Shown here: positions 17,445 to 25,696 of the stretch, piece by piece | Position numbering within the stretch: position 1 is the stretch's first letter | Layout of the letters: each line of letters starts with the position of its first letter | Assembly (NCBI GenBank): GCA_934271085.1 | Contig: CAKQQU010000001.1 | Span: forward strand, 1 to 64,000 | Direction of reading: 5' to 3' | Length of the DNA: 64,000 nt | From: an uncultured Bacillota bacterium | GTDB taxonomy: Bacteria; Bacillota; Dehalobacteriia; UBA4068 | Program-made: the position numbers and the translations under genes | The notes under the pieces: generated by a model | What the model saw: only the letters and a program-made list of their open reading frames with translations | Database searches by the model: none | What the model was told of the DNA's origin: nothing

Positions 17445-18799
17445 TAGTTTTCTCCTTCTCCTGTCAGCAGCTTCTCCAGCTTATCGATGGCATCCGGGCT
17501 GGAGAAAACTATTACCGAATCCCCGGGCTGCAAAATATCGGAGCCCTGTGCTATCAGATGTTCGTTGCCCCTGTTGATCATGCAGATCAAAGCCTGCGGG
17601 GGAAAATCCAGATCTTTTATGGCAAAGCCGGCGCAGGGAGCCTCGGGGCTGATAATATATTCCGTTACCTGTCCGGAGCTGTCGTTGAAACGGGTCAGGG
17701 AAAGTATACGCTTACGGTCGATAAAGCGAAGGATGCGGTCGGCGGTAAGGCGGCTGGGGCTCACCACATTATCCACGCCCACCTTTTCAATAACTGCCGC
17801 GTATTCGCTGCCGCGAATCTGGCAGATGGTTTTGGCTGCTCCCATGCTCTTTGCCAGTACGCAGGCAAAAAGGTTTTCCTTATCATCCTCGGTGGCGGCA
17901 ACAAAAACATCCGCATCGCCAATATTTTCATCGTTATAAAGGGTAACATCGCTGCCGCCGCCGTTGATTATCACAGTGTGGGCAAGGCTTTGAGCCATTT
18001 CCTCGCAGCGGGCTTGATCGGGTTCTATCATTTTTACATTCAGACGCGGAGTGCGGCTTTCCAACTGCTCAGCAAGATAATACCCTGAAAGGGAGCTCCC
18101 GAAAATAACCACGTTGCGGGGACGCTTGGCAGCTATGCCCAGATACTCTTCTATTTTGCGGATATCGGTACGGTAGGCCAGGATAAGTATATCATCTCCG
18201 CTTTCCAGCATATCATGGCCTTTGGGGATGATAAGCTGGTTTTCCCTGTATATACCAACTATCATGCATGGTGCCGGCATGTCCAGCCTGGCAAGCTGCT
18301 GTCCCAGCCGCAGGCATCCGTCAGGGACGGTTAGTTCCATCATCTGCATCATGCCGCCGCCGTAAAAACCTACATAATGGGCTTCCGGATATGTCAGCAG
18401 CTTGGCTATTTCTTCTGCGCTGACCTTCTCCGGATTGATAAGCATATCTATACCCAGGGCATCCATACGGCTTTTATCATCAAAATCGCTGTATCCCGGG
18501 TTGCGCACCCGGGCTATAGTAGAAGCTGCTCCGGAATTTTTTGCTACAAAGCTGGCAACCATATTAAGCTCGTCCTTTTCCGTAACTGCTATCAGCAGAT
18601 CCGCATGTTCGATATCTGCTTCACGTAAGGTCGTAAGCTTGGCGGCGTTACCTTCCACTATGTTTATGTTGAAGTGTTCTTCCATTATATCCAGCCGCCG
18701 CCTGCTGCTGTCGATTACAGTTACCTCATGCCCTTCTTCGCAAAGATTGGCTACCAGAGAATAGCCAACTTTGCCTACGCCGATGATGATGCATTTCAT
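17444..18799 (-). CDS. trkA: Trk system potassium regulatory protein TrkA
   Basis: 451 residues with two RCK units in tandem. Each has a Rossmann nucleotide-binding half (MKCIIIGVGKVGYSLVANLC at the start; NVVIFGSSLSGYYLAEQLE at about 228) and an RCK-C (TrkA-C) half (about 140-215 and 370-450). The cytosolic ring binds NAD(H)/ATP and gates the TrkH pore. GGAGG precedes the ATG. It heads the trkA-trkH(-sppA) unit; the tandem 27-bp duplication at 18925-18978 lies in its upstream region. Confidence 0.95.
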   Translation of the reverse strand: MKCIIIGVGKVGYSLVANLCEEGHEVTVIDSSRRRLDIMEEHFNINIVEGNAAKLTTLREADIEHADLLIAVTEKDELNMVASFVAKNSGAASTIARVRNPGYSDFDDKSRMDALGIDMLINPEKVSAEEIAKLLTYPEAHYVGFYGGGMMQMMELTVPDGCLRLGQQLARLDMPAPCMIVGIYRENQLIIPKGHDMLESGDDILILAYRTDIRKIEEYLGIAAKRPRNVVIFGSSLSGYYLAEQLESRTPRLNVKMIEPDQARCEEMAQSLAHTVIINGGGSDVTLYNDENIGDADVFVAATEDDKENLFACVLAKSMGAAKTICQIRGSEYAAVIEKVGVDNVVSPSRLTADRILRFIDRKRILSLTRFNDSSGQVTEYIISPEAPCAGFAIKDLDFPPQALICMINRGNEHLIAQGSDILQPGDSVIVFSSPDAIDKLEKLLTGEGEN

Positions 18800-18924
18800 A
18801 AACTTCCTCCGTAAACGTGAAACTAAATGACAGGTGTTATTTTGCAGGTATTATCCCAAGATTGTCACCGGCATTTCCCTGATTGAAAAAAGCATAAATA
18901 TTGCGTTTCTCCCAATGCCAATAT

Positions 18925-18978
18925 ATATAGTAGCATAATATCATCATCTGGATATAGTAGCATAATATCATCATCTGG
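18925..18978. repeat. Perfect 27-bp tandem duplication upstream of trkA
   Basis: Two identical, directly adjacent 27-base units, 18925-18951 and 18952-18978, in the divergent region between trkA and the WG-repeat gene. On the minus strand each unit holds the TATTAT hexamer, and a TTGATT lies 16 bases upstream of the distal TATTAT, so the duplication may copy the -10 part of the trkA promoter. Identity of the copies points to recent slippage. Confidence 0.95.
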
Positions 18979-19088
18979 CAAAAAATCAAGAGCAGCTATA
19001 AAAATAATTGATATTTTGCAGTCTTTATATTTGCTTACGCTCCTGATTGTGTTAAAATATATAAGAATATCCAGGAGGGTACGGGTAA

Positions 19089-19949
19089 GTGGAAATAAAA
19101 GAAACACCAGGGCAAACCTTATTGACTTTGATCAGGGTGGTCATTTATGCTGTTGCCGCTTTATGCTCCTTTGGTATAAATGATCTTGCCGATTCTTTTT
19201 TTACAGCCATACGCAGCGGCGAGGGCCTTTTCCAAGTGGAGCAGGCCCAGCAACAGCCTCCGGCTTATGGTGAACCTTATATACTTTATTATGACCAGGA
19301 TCTGGGTAATGATAACAAACGCCACGTTTACCGCCAGTACTATATTTTCGGCGGTAACGATGCGTACGGATTAAAAGATTCGGTAGGCAACCAGCTACTT
19401 CCCGCCGTTTATCAGGATATCATTGTTTTGCCGGAAAGCTATTTGCTGCAGGAAAACGGATTGTGGCGTTTTTATTCTCATGATCTGGAGCTTTTAAGCG
19501 ACGATGAATGGGAGGATGTGGAGATTGCCAAAGATGAATCCGGCAAGATCAGCAGCGATCTGGTGAAGGTCTGTCGCGATGACCTTTACGGCGCTGCCGA
19601 TCAGCAGGGAGAGATCATGGTATCTCCCCGTTGGGAAAGCCTGGAGCTTTATGCCCTCGAGGCAGGCTGGCCCCTTATCAGGGTCAGCAGCGATGGCAAA
19701 TACGGCTATATTGACAGGGATGGCAATGTGGTGATACGGGTTCGCTATGATTATGCTCAGATGGGAGAATATCTGGAAACAGACAGCGACGGCCAGCAAA
19801 GAGAGGTCACTGTCATTTATGTTTACCGGGATGAACAGTGGGGTGCTATTTTTAAAAGCCGCAACGGCGATCCTTCGGAAGTGAACTGGGATATAAGTCC
19901 CAGCGAGGAAATACTGGCGGATTGGCAAGCCATGGAAGAGGATCAATAA
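19089..19949 (+). CDS. WG-repeat protein with an N-terminal membrane anchor
   Basis: 286 residues starting at GTG, with AGGAGGG about nine bases before it. One membrane segment (about 10-35, TLIRVVIYAVAALCSF) leads to an extracytoplasmic part with WG/KWG-type beta-hairpin repeats: DAYGLKDSVGNQLLPAVYQ, DLYGAADQQGEIMVSPRWE and GKYGYIDRDGNVVIRVRYD. Such repeats are common in wall-associated Clostridia proteins of unknown function. The acidic end contains no enzyme motif. A TTGCTT/TAAAAT pair with 16-base spacing around 19030-19060 is a possible promoter. A terminator follows. Confidence 0.8.
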   Translation: MEIKETPGQTLLTLIRVVIYAVAALCSFGINDLADSFFTAIRSGEGLFQVEQAQQQPPAYGEPYILYYDQDLGNDNKRHVYRQYYIFGGNDAYGLKDSVGNQLLPAVYQDIIVLPESYLLQENGLWRFYSHDLELLSDDEWEDVEIAKDESGKISSDLVKVCRDDLYGAADQQGEIMVSPRWESLELYALEAGWPLIRVSSDGKYGYIDRDGNVVIRVRYDYAQMGEYLETDSDGQQREVTVIYVYRDEQWGAIFKSRNGDPSEVNWDISPSEEILADWQAMEEDQ

Positions 19950-19980
19950 GTATTGATCTTATCTTATTCATAATAACAGA

Positions 19981-20008
19981 AGCCACAGAAAATATTCTGT
20001 GGCTTTTT
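19981..20008. terminator. Bidirectional rho-independent terminator
   Basis: 10-bp perfect stem (AGCCACAGAA and complement), AATA loop and TTTTTG tail. It lies between the WG-repeat gene and the convergent cysE. Confidence 0.88.
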
Positions 20009-20009
20009 G

Positions 20010-20660
20010 CTACTCTTTTTCTGCCAGTTTCTTTTCCAGCTTGGCACAGCGCTTCTGCAGTATGTCTATGGCATCGTGGAGGCGGTGGAACTCTTTCATT
20101 ACCGGGTCGGGCAGATTTATCTGATTAAGGTCTGTGGAAGGAATACGCTTACTGTCCTGTTTGACCATGCGTCCGGGAACGCCGGCAACGGTAGTATTGG
20201 GAGGCACTTCCTTCAGCACCACAGAGTTGGCGCCTATCATGGAATTATCCCCAACTTTAAAGGGGCCCAGAACCTTTGCCCCTGCGCCTATCAGAACATT
20301 ATTGCCTATGGTCGGATGGCGTTTACCGGTATCTTTACCGGTACCCCCCAGGGTGACCCCATGATAAATTGTACAGTTGTCGCCTATCTCCGCTGTTTCG
20401 CCTATTACTATGCCCATGCCGTGATCGATGAAAAGATTTTTGCCGATAGTAGCTCCGGGATGGATCTCGATACCGGTGAAATGACGGCCCAGCTGGGAAA
20501 TTAGTCTGGCAAAGGTATACCGGTGATGACGGTAGAGAAAGTGGGCGGGCTTATGCCATACCAGAGCATGAAAGCCTGCGTAAAGAAAGACCACAGAAAG
20601 AACGCTGGTAGCTGCAGGATCTTTTTGGGCAATATTTTTGGCGTCTGACCAAAGTGACAT
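20010..20660 (-). CDS. cysE: Serine O-acetyltransferase
   Basis: 216 residues. It acetylates serine with acetyl-CoA, the first committed step of cysteine synthesis. A short helical N-terminus (about 1-60) precedes a left-handed beta-helix of hexapeptide repeats: [60 protein letters not shown]. The catalytic H in FIDHGMG and the [11 protein letters not shown] loop are present. The C-terminus includes a coiled-coil extension (about 190-216). It stands alone; no cysK is next to it. GGGGGT precedes the ATG, and a strong promoter lies at 20718-20746. Confidence 0.95.
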   Translation of the reverse strand: MSLWSDAKNIAQKDPAATSVLSVVFLYAGFHALVWHKPAHFLYRHHRYTFARLISQLGRHFTGIEIHPGATIGKNLFIDHGMGIVIGETAEIGDNCTIYHGVTLGGTGKDTGKRHPTIGNNVLIGAGAKVLGPFKVGDNSMIGANSVVLKEVPPNTTVAGVPGRMVKQDSKRIPSTDLNQINLPDPVMKEFHRLHDAIDILQKRCAKLEKKLAEKE

Positions 20661-20717
20661 ATTTTTACCCCCTGTTATCTGGCGGCAATCCTTAGTAATA
20701 TGCTAGGTTATTCTATT

Positions 20718-20746
20718 ATTATACTCAGCGTCTGACCAAATTGCAA
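20718..20746 (-). promoter_or_regulatory. Predicted sigma-A promoter of cysE
   Basis: On the minus strand TTGCAA and TATAAT are 17 bases apart, about 60 bases before the cysE ATG. The short leader leaves no room for a T-box or S-box riboswitch. Confidence 0.75.
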
Positions 20747-20898
20747 TCCCCGGTGATATTTTTCTGGAATAGCCCCGAGCCTTTTGCTTCCCAGATAATA
20801 AAGGATTTGCTGGTAAACAGGCGAATATTAAACAAATCAGGAAATAATACTGATTGTCCGGTATTCTGCTCCCGGGCAATATGTAAGGAGGATATTAT

Positions 20899-21519
20899 AT
20901 GAGATGTATAGTTTGCGGTACTGAGATACCGGAAAACTGCGCCTTTTGCCCGGAATGCGGCGTTAAGGTGGAATCTATGGAAGCTGCTATACCTCAGCCG
21001 GGAGATTTTTCCGGGCAGGCTGCTGCTGTAACTTCTGCTGAGCAGGGTGAGTCTGCGCAACCTGTAGCCAGTCCCGGCGCTCCGGTGCCGCCGGTGGTAA
21101 ATCCGGGTGCGCCAAATGGTCAGCCGGTTTTGCAGCCGGTTTTCTTTGATGACAATTCCGCGCCTATCGTTACTACCGGTCATTGGCTCGTCACTTTGCT
21201 TTTATTGCTGGTGATTCCCCTTGTGGCAGGTATAGTGGCGGCCATTATCTCCAAGCTGATAAGCGGCAATATCGGCGTCCTGCCCAGCCTGGTAGCTGCC
21301 GTTATTGTTCTGGTGATGGAGTTTATTTGGGCCTTCAGCAAAACTACCAATCCATCCAAACGTAATTTCTTCCGGGCCCAGCTTATTTATACGGCAATAA
21401 TAATTGTGCTGACCATTATTCTCATGCTGGTTTTAGGTGCCATGATGATGAACGGTGCCCTGGATCTTGGAGATTTGCAGTATTTTATTAAGCAGTATTT
21501 TATTAATATGATGGGATAA
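20899..21519 (+). CDS. Zinc-ribbon membrane protein
   Basis: 206 residues with AAGGAGG before the ATG. The N-terminus is a CxxC...CxxC zinc ribbon (CIVCG and CPECG within residues 3-22). A Pro/Ala/Gly-rich linker (about 30-90) leads to three or so membrane helices (about 95-120, 125-150 and 165-190), the last with many Met and Ile. Proteins of this build are common in Clostridia and their function is unknown. It lies just upstream of the rubredoxin-fusion oxidoreductase on the same strand, about 50 bases apart, so the two may be co-transcribed. A related two-ribbon protein lies at 27513-29621. Confidence 0.75.
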   Translation: MRCIVCGTEIPENCAFCPECGVKVESMEAAIPQPGDFSGQAAAVTSAEQGESAQPVASPGAPVPPVVNPGAPNGQPVLQPVFFDDNSAPIVTTGHWLVTLLLLLVIPLVAGIVAAIISKLISGNIGVLPSLVAAVIVLVMEFIWAFSKTTNPSKRNFFRAQLIYTAIIIVLTIILMLVLGAMMMNGALDLGDLQYFIKQYFINMMG

Positions 21520-21568
21520 TATGTAGTAATATATCCTGCAGTTGAAAACTGGCTGAGGGAGGAGCTTG

Positions 21569-22870
21569 ATGGTTCAGAAAATTATTGTGATCGGCGGAGG
21601 GATTGCAGGTCTTTCCGCAGCACAGGCCGCACGGGAAACTGATCCTGCAGCTAGGATACATCTTATTTGCGGTGAAAAGCGGTTGCCATATTACCGGACC
21701 AGGATCTGCGAGATCTTTTCCGGTCTTGACCCCGATAAGCTGGTGGTCCGTAATTTTCAGTGGTTTATAGACGCCGATATAGATGTGGTGATGGCTTTCG
21801 TTACATCAGTAAATTCCGAAACACGGCAGGTGCGTTTTTCTGACGGCAGTTATCTTTATTACGATAAACTGATCATTACTACCGGCGCTAATGGCAATCT
21901 GCCGCCTGCCAGAGGTAATGATTCTCCCAATGTGGTGCCGCTGCGGAAGATGGCCGATATAGGGAAAATCCAGTCTTTTACCGGGCCGGTGGTTGTTGTG
22001 GGGGACGGCTTGTTAGGTCTGGAAGCCGCCTGGCATCTTTCCCGGGAAGGACGCTCCGTAGTGATAGTAGGCAGAGGCGACCGTTTGCTTTCCCGGCAGC
22101 TTGATAAGGAAAGCAGTAGTTTCTTCCTGAATATTGTGGAAAAAGCCGGTATCAGGGTAGCTTTACGGGGCGATCTGGAAGCTATTGAGGATGGCCAGGC
22201 TATTTTGGCTGACGGAAGAGGATTTGACGCTGCGGCAGTGGTCTTTGCCGCCGGTATCAAAAGCGATATCACTTTGGCTAATCGTATGGGCCTGTTTTGC
22301 AACAGGGGAATTGTGGTAGACGAGCATATGCATACCAATCTGCCGGATATTTGGGCTGCAGGCGACTGCGCGGAATATGAAGGCCGGGTATATGGTCAAT
22401 GGAAGGTTTCCATGGCTCAGGGAAGCGTGGCAGGCGCATGTGCCGCAGGCGCTGACAAGAGCTATGAGCCGGATCAGCCGGCTTATCTGATGAACGCCAT
22501 GGGAACCAAAGTCTGGAGCAGCGGTGATATCGATGCCGCAGACAGCCTTTGCGAAAAAGATACCCATAAGGGCAATCTGATAAAGCTGTTTTTTGCTGAT
22601 GGTATTCTTGCAGGCGCAGAGCTGATAGGGGATACTGCAAAAATGCTGGGACTGAAAAAAGCTATTGATCAGGGTATCAGCAGGGATAAAGCTATTGAAC
22701 AATTTTTGAATATAAAACAGGAGGAAATAAAAATGCAGAAATACGAATGCAAAATATGCGGTTATGTTTATGACCCGGCGGAAAATGATGGAGTTCCCTT
22801 TGAGCAGTTGCCTGATGATTGGGTATGCCCCCTTTGCGGTGTAGGCAAGTCTGAATTTGAGGCCCAATAG
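21569..22870 (+). CDS. FAD/NAD-dependent oxidoreductase fused to rubredoxin
   Basis: 433 residues from the ATG at 21569 (GGGAGGAG before it). The first 388 residues form a class III pyridine-nucleotide-disulfide-type flavoprotein like NADH:rubredoxin reductase: FAD site [20 protein letters not shown] site [17 protein letters not shown] at about 148, and the second FAD motif [12 protein letters not shown]. Residues 389-433 are a complete rubredoxin with ECKICGYVY and DDWVCPLCG, a one-iron electron carrier. It is the compact 45-residue form, which lacks about seven residues of the usual loop. Such proteins pass electrons from NADH to oxygen- or peroxide-reducing partners in anaerobes. An internal ribosome site and ATG at the fusion point suggest separate rubredoxin is also made (see next entry). 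Confidence 0.9.
   Translation: MVQKIIVIGGGIAGLSAAQAARETDPAARIHLICGEKRLPYYRTRICEIFSGLDPDKLVVRNFQWFIDADIDVVMAFVTSVNSETRQVRFSDGSYLYYDKLIITTGANGNLPPARGNDSPNVVPLRKMADIGKIQSFTGPVVVVGDGLLGLEAAWHLSREGRSVVIVGRGDRLLSRQLDKESSSFFLNIVEKAGIRVALRGDLEAIEDGQAILADGRGFDAAAVVFAAGIKSDITLANRMGLFCNRGIVVDEHMHTNLPDIWAAGDCAEYEGRVYGQWKVSMAQGSVAGACAAGADKSYEPDQPAYLMNAMGTKVWSSGDIDAADSLCEKDTHKGNLIKLFFADGILAGAELIGDTAKMLGLKKAIDQGISRDKAIEQFLNIKQEEIKMQKYECKICGYVYDPAENDGVPFEQLPDDWVCPLCGVGKSEFEAQ
22733..22870 (+). CDS. Rubredoxin, probable internal translation start within the fusion gene
   Basis: At 22719-22724 a perfect AGGAGG lies eight bases before an in-frame ATG at 22733. From there a 45-residue stand-alone rubredoxin could be made (metal ligands C6, C9, C32 and C35). 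The bases encoding the only linker between the domains are themselves the ribosome site, so this looks like two genes joined by loss of a stop codon, with the second start kept. Whether both products exist is inferred. Confidence 0.55.
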   Translation: MQKYECKICGYVYDPAENDGVPFEQLPDDWVCPLCGVGKSEFEAQ

Positions 22871-22907
22871 CCCATAATAAAACGGGCTCCAACCCTTTGC
22901 TGCATAT

Positions 22908-22943
22908 AAAAAGAGGAGGTCTTTTTAAAAGGCCTCCTCTTTT
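22908..22943. terminator. Bidirectional rho-independent terminator
   Basis: Stem of about 11 bp (AAAAGAGGAGG paired with CCTCCTCTTTT) around a T/A-rich loop, with T run. It ends the rubredoxin-fusion gene and, on the other strand, the long operon ending in the HAD gene. Confidence 0.88.
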
Positions 22944-22968
22944 ATTTTGATCTGCCTAACTAAGCAGA

Positions 22969-23604
22969 TCAAACCAGTGATAACAGCAGTTTTCGCAGCT
23001 GGTCTGCATCATGGCAGATATAGTCCGCGCCTATTTCCCGGAAAGCCTTTTCACTGCTGGCCCCCCAGGTAACACCTACGGTATCCATACCGGCATTTTT
23101 GCCGCATGCTATATCGTGTATGCTGTCGCCGATAAAATAGCATTCCCCGGGCGGGGTAGCCAGTTCTTCCGCAGCGCCCAGAGCAGGTCCTGCTTCGGGC
23201 TTGCAGCCATAACCGCTTTCGCAGTTGATTATTGCTGAAAAGTATTTTTTGAGCCCGATCTTCTCCAGGCTTTCATGGGCGGGCTGGCGGCGTTTGGAGG
23301 TACATACCCCCAGGGCGGCGCCTGCTGCTTCCAGATCGGACAGCATTCTGTCCATGCCGGGGAAAGCCTGCAGATCAAAAACTGTTTTGGCATATGTTTC
23401 CATATAGGCGTCGGCATATTCCCGGCCCCTGCCGGGTCCCAGCAGATCCTCACCGGTCTGGATCAAAGGTATGCCCACATACTCGATGATAGTATCTTCA
23501 CTGACTGTTTTGCCCAACCGGGCAAAGCTGCGTTTGGCCACATCCAGAATATTGGGGATGCTGTCTGCCAATGTACCGTCCAGATCAAAGATAAAAGCAG
23601 TCAT
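22969..23604 (-). CDS. HAD-family phosphatase (PpaX/phosphoglycolate-phosphatase-like)
   Basis: 211 residues. Motif I DLDGTLADSIPNI holds the nucleophile and acid aspartates; motif II is in GVCTSKRR (T), and motif III/IV in GCKPEAGPALGAAEEL and YFIGDSIHDIACGKNAGMD. The cap is the small alpha-helical C1 type. Members hydrolyse phosphoglycolate, pyrophosphate (PpaX) or other small phosphates; the exact substrate cannot be read. It is the last gene of the Sapep-to-HAD string, 60 bases after larC, with AAGGAA before the ATG. Confidence 0.88.
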   Translation of the reverse strand: MTAFIFDLDGTLADSIPNILDVAKRSFARLGKTVSEDTIIEYVGIPLIQTGEDLLGPGRGREYADAYMETYAKTVFDLQAFPGMDRMLSDLEAAGAALGVCTSKRRQPAHESLEKIGLKKYFSAIINCESGYGCKPEAGPALGAAEELATPPGECYFIGDSIHDIACGKNAGMDTVGVTWGASSEKAFREIGADYICHDADQLRKLLLSLV

Positions 23605-23664
23605 GTTTATTCCTTTTCATTTGTTGCAGTATATATATTATCAAAATATGCAGCATCCGCAGTT

Positions 23665-24831
23665 TTATGCCTGTTTATTCAAATATGCCGCAATAGTTGC
23701 ATTGTAGACCTGCTTGAAAGTGGTATTGTGCTGCTGGGCTGCCAAAGCAACTTCATCAGCCTCCGGGGCTGCTGTATCGCCGCTGATCTTAATGCTTATA
23801 TTGCCGTAAGGGGTGGAAACCTTTTCCCAGCGGCGGGGCATTATCAGCCTTTGCTTGCTTTCTACGCGCAGGCCTATGGTACTGGTATGCTTAAAAACCA
23901 GGTCGGCGAATTTCTCTGCCTGCCCTTTGGGTACTATCATTTCCAACTGCCAGCCGGGCCGGCCTTTTTTCATCAGCATAGGCAGGTAACTCATATCCAG
24001 TGCTCCCAGCTCAGCCGATTTTCCCCACAGTTGTCCCAATAATTCTCCGCTGGCGTCGTCTATATTGGTAGTTAGCACATCTACTGTGTCATGGGCAAAT
24101 TTTTGGGGATAAGAGCCTGTTTCTCCCAGCATTGCCCGAAGAATATTTGGCTGACAGGAAAAGTCTTTGGTTCCCGCGCCGCAGCCTATATTAAGCAGGG
24201 TAAAATCCGGCTTCTCCTGTATGGCGCCGCTGCCCCGCAGAATGGCTGCCCCGGTAGGGGTAATAGTCTCGCCGGTGACAGGGCTGGCGAAAAGCTGCCA
24301 TCCCTGCAGCAGGATAGCAGCCGCAGGGGCGGGAACAGGCAGGCGGCCATGTTCGCAATCCACAAATCCTGAGGAAAGGGGAAGCGGGGAAAAATATATC
24401 TGTTCTATATCCAGCATATCGATGGCCAGCGCAGCACCGCAAATATCCAGCAGGGAATCCACGGCTCCCGCTTCATGAAAATGTACATCGTCCACAGGGC
24501 AGCCATGGGCTTTTGCTTCGGCCTCTGCCAGACAGGCGAATATATCCAGGGCCAGCTTTTTGCCACGCGCCGGCCAGTCCATAGGTTCAATCATTTCCCT
24601 GATGCTTCGATAGGAGCGGTGATGATGCTGGTGGGGAAAAGTGAAGTCCAGATGCAGGCCGCTGATTCCATGCCTGCTGACGTCAGCCAGCTCCATTTGC
24701 CAATCATGCAAAGGCAGCTTGCTCAATTCTCTAAGCAGAATATCTTTTTCTGCGCCCAACTGCAGCATAGCTGCTAAAAACATATCTCCCGCAATACCGC
24801 TGGCACAATCCAGATAAAGTATTTTGTTCAT
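23665..24831 (-). CDS. larC: Nickel insertion protein LarC (nickel-pincer cofactor synthesis)
   Basis: 388 residues in one continuous frame. LarC is the CTP-dependent cyclometallase that inserts nickel into the thiolated pyridinium cofactor used by lactate racemase and related epimerases. Typical features are LDCASGIAGDMFLAAMLQLG at the N-terminus, the His-rich FPHQHHHRSYRSI (about 70-82) as likely nickel site, VHFHEAGAVDSLLDI (about 120), TPTGAAIL, and NIDDASGELLG (about 255). In lactobacilli LarC arises by programmed frameshifting; here no shift is needed. It overlaps larE by four bases (ATGA). LarA and LarB are not in the window. Confidence 0.93.
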   Translation of the reverse strand: MNKILYLDCASGIAGDMFLAAMLQLGAEKDILLRELSKLPLHDWQMELADVSRHGISGLHLDFTFPHQHHHRSYRSIREMIEPMDWPARGKKLALDIFACLAEAEAKAHGCPVDDVHFHEAGAVDSLLDICGAALAIDMLDIEQIYFSPLPLSSGFVDCEHGRLPVPAPAAAILLQGWQLFASPVTGETITPTGAAILRGSGAIQEKPDFTLLNIGCGAGTKDFSCQPNILRAMLGETGSYPQKFAHDTVDVLTTNIDDASGELLGQLWGKSAELGALDMSYLPMLMKKGRPGWQLEMIVPKGQAEKFADLVFKHTSTIGLRVESKQRLIMPRRWEKVSTPYGNISIKISGDTAAPEADEVALAAQQHNTTFKQVYNATIAAYLNKQA

Positions 24832-25694
24832 GCTTTCCCCTTTATTTTATGTTTTCTTTGGGAGGTTTTATCGTAGCTGCCGCTGACAAGTCCCGCCAGA
24901 TCCAGGCATACGTAATTAAATCCCACCTGCTGTAATTGATCGGTGATCTCTTTTCTGTGCTCCATGACCAGTATCTCCTCCTGGGGATCAATTTCCAGGC
25001 GGGCCAGATCTCCATGTACCCGCAGGCGCAAATTATCCATTCCCAGCTGTCTTAAAACTGATTCGCCATCCTCCGCCATTTCCAGTGCCTTTTTCGTGAT
25101 AAGCGTATTGTAAGGGAAACGGCTGATAAGGCAGGGCGAGGCGGGCCGGTTATAATTACGCAGACCCAGTTCTTTGCTTTGGGCCCGGATATCTTCTTTA
25201 GTGAATCCGGCATCTATCAGTGGATGGAGCACGCCCGTTTCATCTGCGGCTTTGGTTCCCGGGCGATAGACGTCAGGAGCTATATCATCCATATTGCAGC
25301 CGTCGGCAATATAATGGTATCCCTGCTCCCTCGCCAGATCAGCCGCAGCCTCATAAAGGGCTTTCTTGCAAAAATAGCAGCGGCTTTCTTCATTATTTAA
25401 AACCTGGGGGATATTAAGGGTGTTAAGCTCCAATATCTGATGGGAAAGCGCCAGTTCCCTGCCTATAGCTGCCGCCTCGGTAAGGTCGCGGCGGGCTATT
25501 GTGGGAGTCATAAAAGTAAGAAGAAGCGGTTGGCAGCCTGCTTCTTTGGCCGAGGCTGCAAGCATGGTGCTGTCTACACCGCCGGAAAAGCAGATGACCA
25601 GGCCGTCTTTTCCAAGTTTTTGCAGATCAAGGCAAAGCTTATTGAATTTTTTTTGCAGGGTGGCATTGGTAAGGTTCTTGTTCATTTTACTCAT
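24828..25694 (-). CDS. larE: ATP-dependent sacrificial sulfur transferase LarE
   Basis: 288 residues. A PP-loop ATPase that adenylates and thiolates the pyridinium precursor of the nickel-pincer cofactor. The PP-loop is CFSGGVDSTMLA (about 35-46). A conserved cysteine lies in NRPASPCLISRFPY (about 184), fitting the LarE type that sacrifices its own cysteine sulfur; a second Cys pair, SRCYFCKKALY, is present. The gene follows pepF by a few bases and overlaps larC by ATGA. The ATG at 25685 is an alternative start with better spacing to AGGA. Confidence 0.92.
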   Translation of the reverse strand: MSKMNKNLTNATLQKKFNKLCLDLQKLGKDGLVICFSGGVDSTMLAASAKEAGCQPLLLTFMTPTIARRDLTEAAAIGRELALSHQILELNTLNIPQVLNNEESRCYFCKKALYEAAADLAREQGYHYIADGCNMDDIAPDVYRPGTKAADETGVLHPLIDAGFTKEDIRAQSKELGLRNYNRPASPCLISRFPYNTLITKKALEMAEDGESVLRQLGMDNLRLRVHGDLARLEIDPQEEILVMEHRKEITDQLQQVGFNYVCLDLAGLVSGSYDKTSQRKHKIKGKA

Positions 25695-25696
25695 TC

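Noticed and set aside
18800..18924. c-di-AMP (ydaO-type) riboswitch before trkA
   Set aside because: Such elements often control potassium transporters, but none of the conserved core stretches is recognisable in this AT-rich leader.
20661..20717. T-box or S-box leader before cysE
   Set aside because: The predicted promoter leaves a leader of about 60 bases, too short for either.
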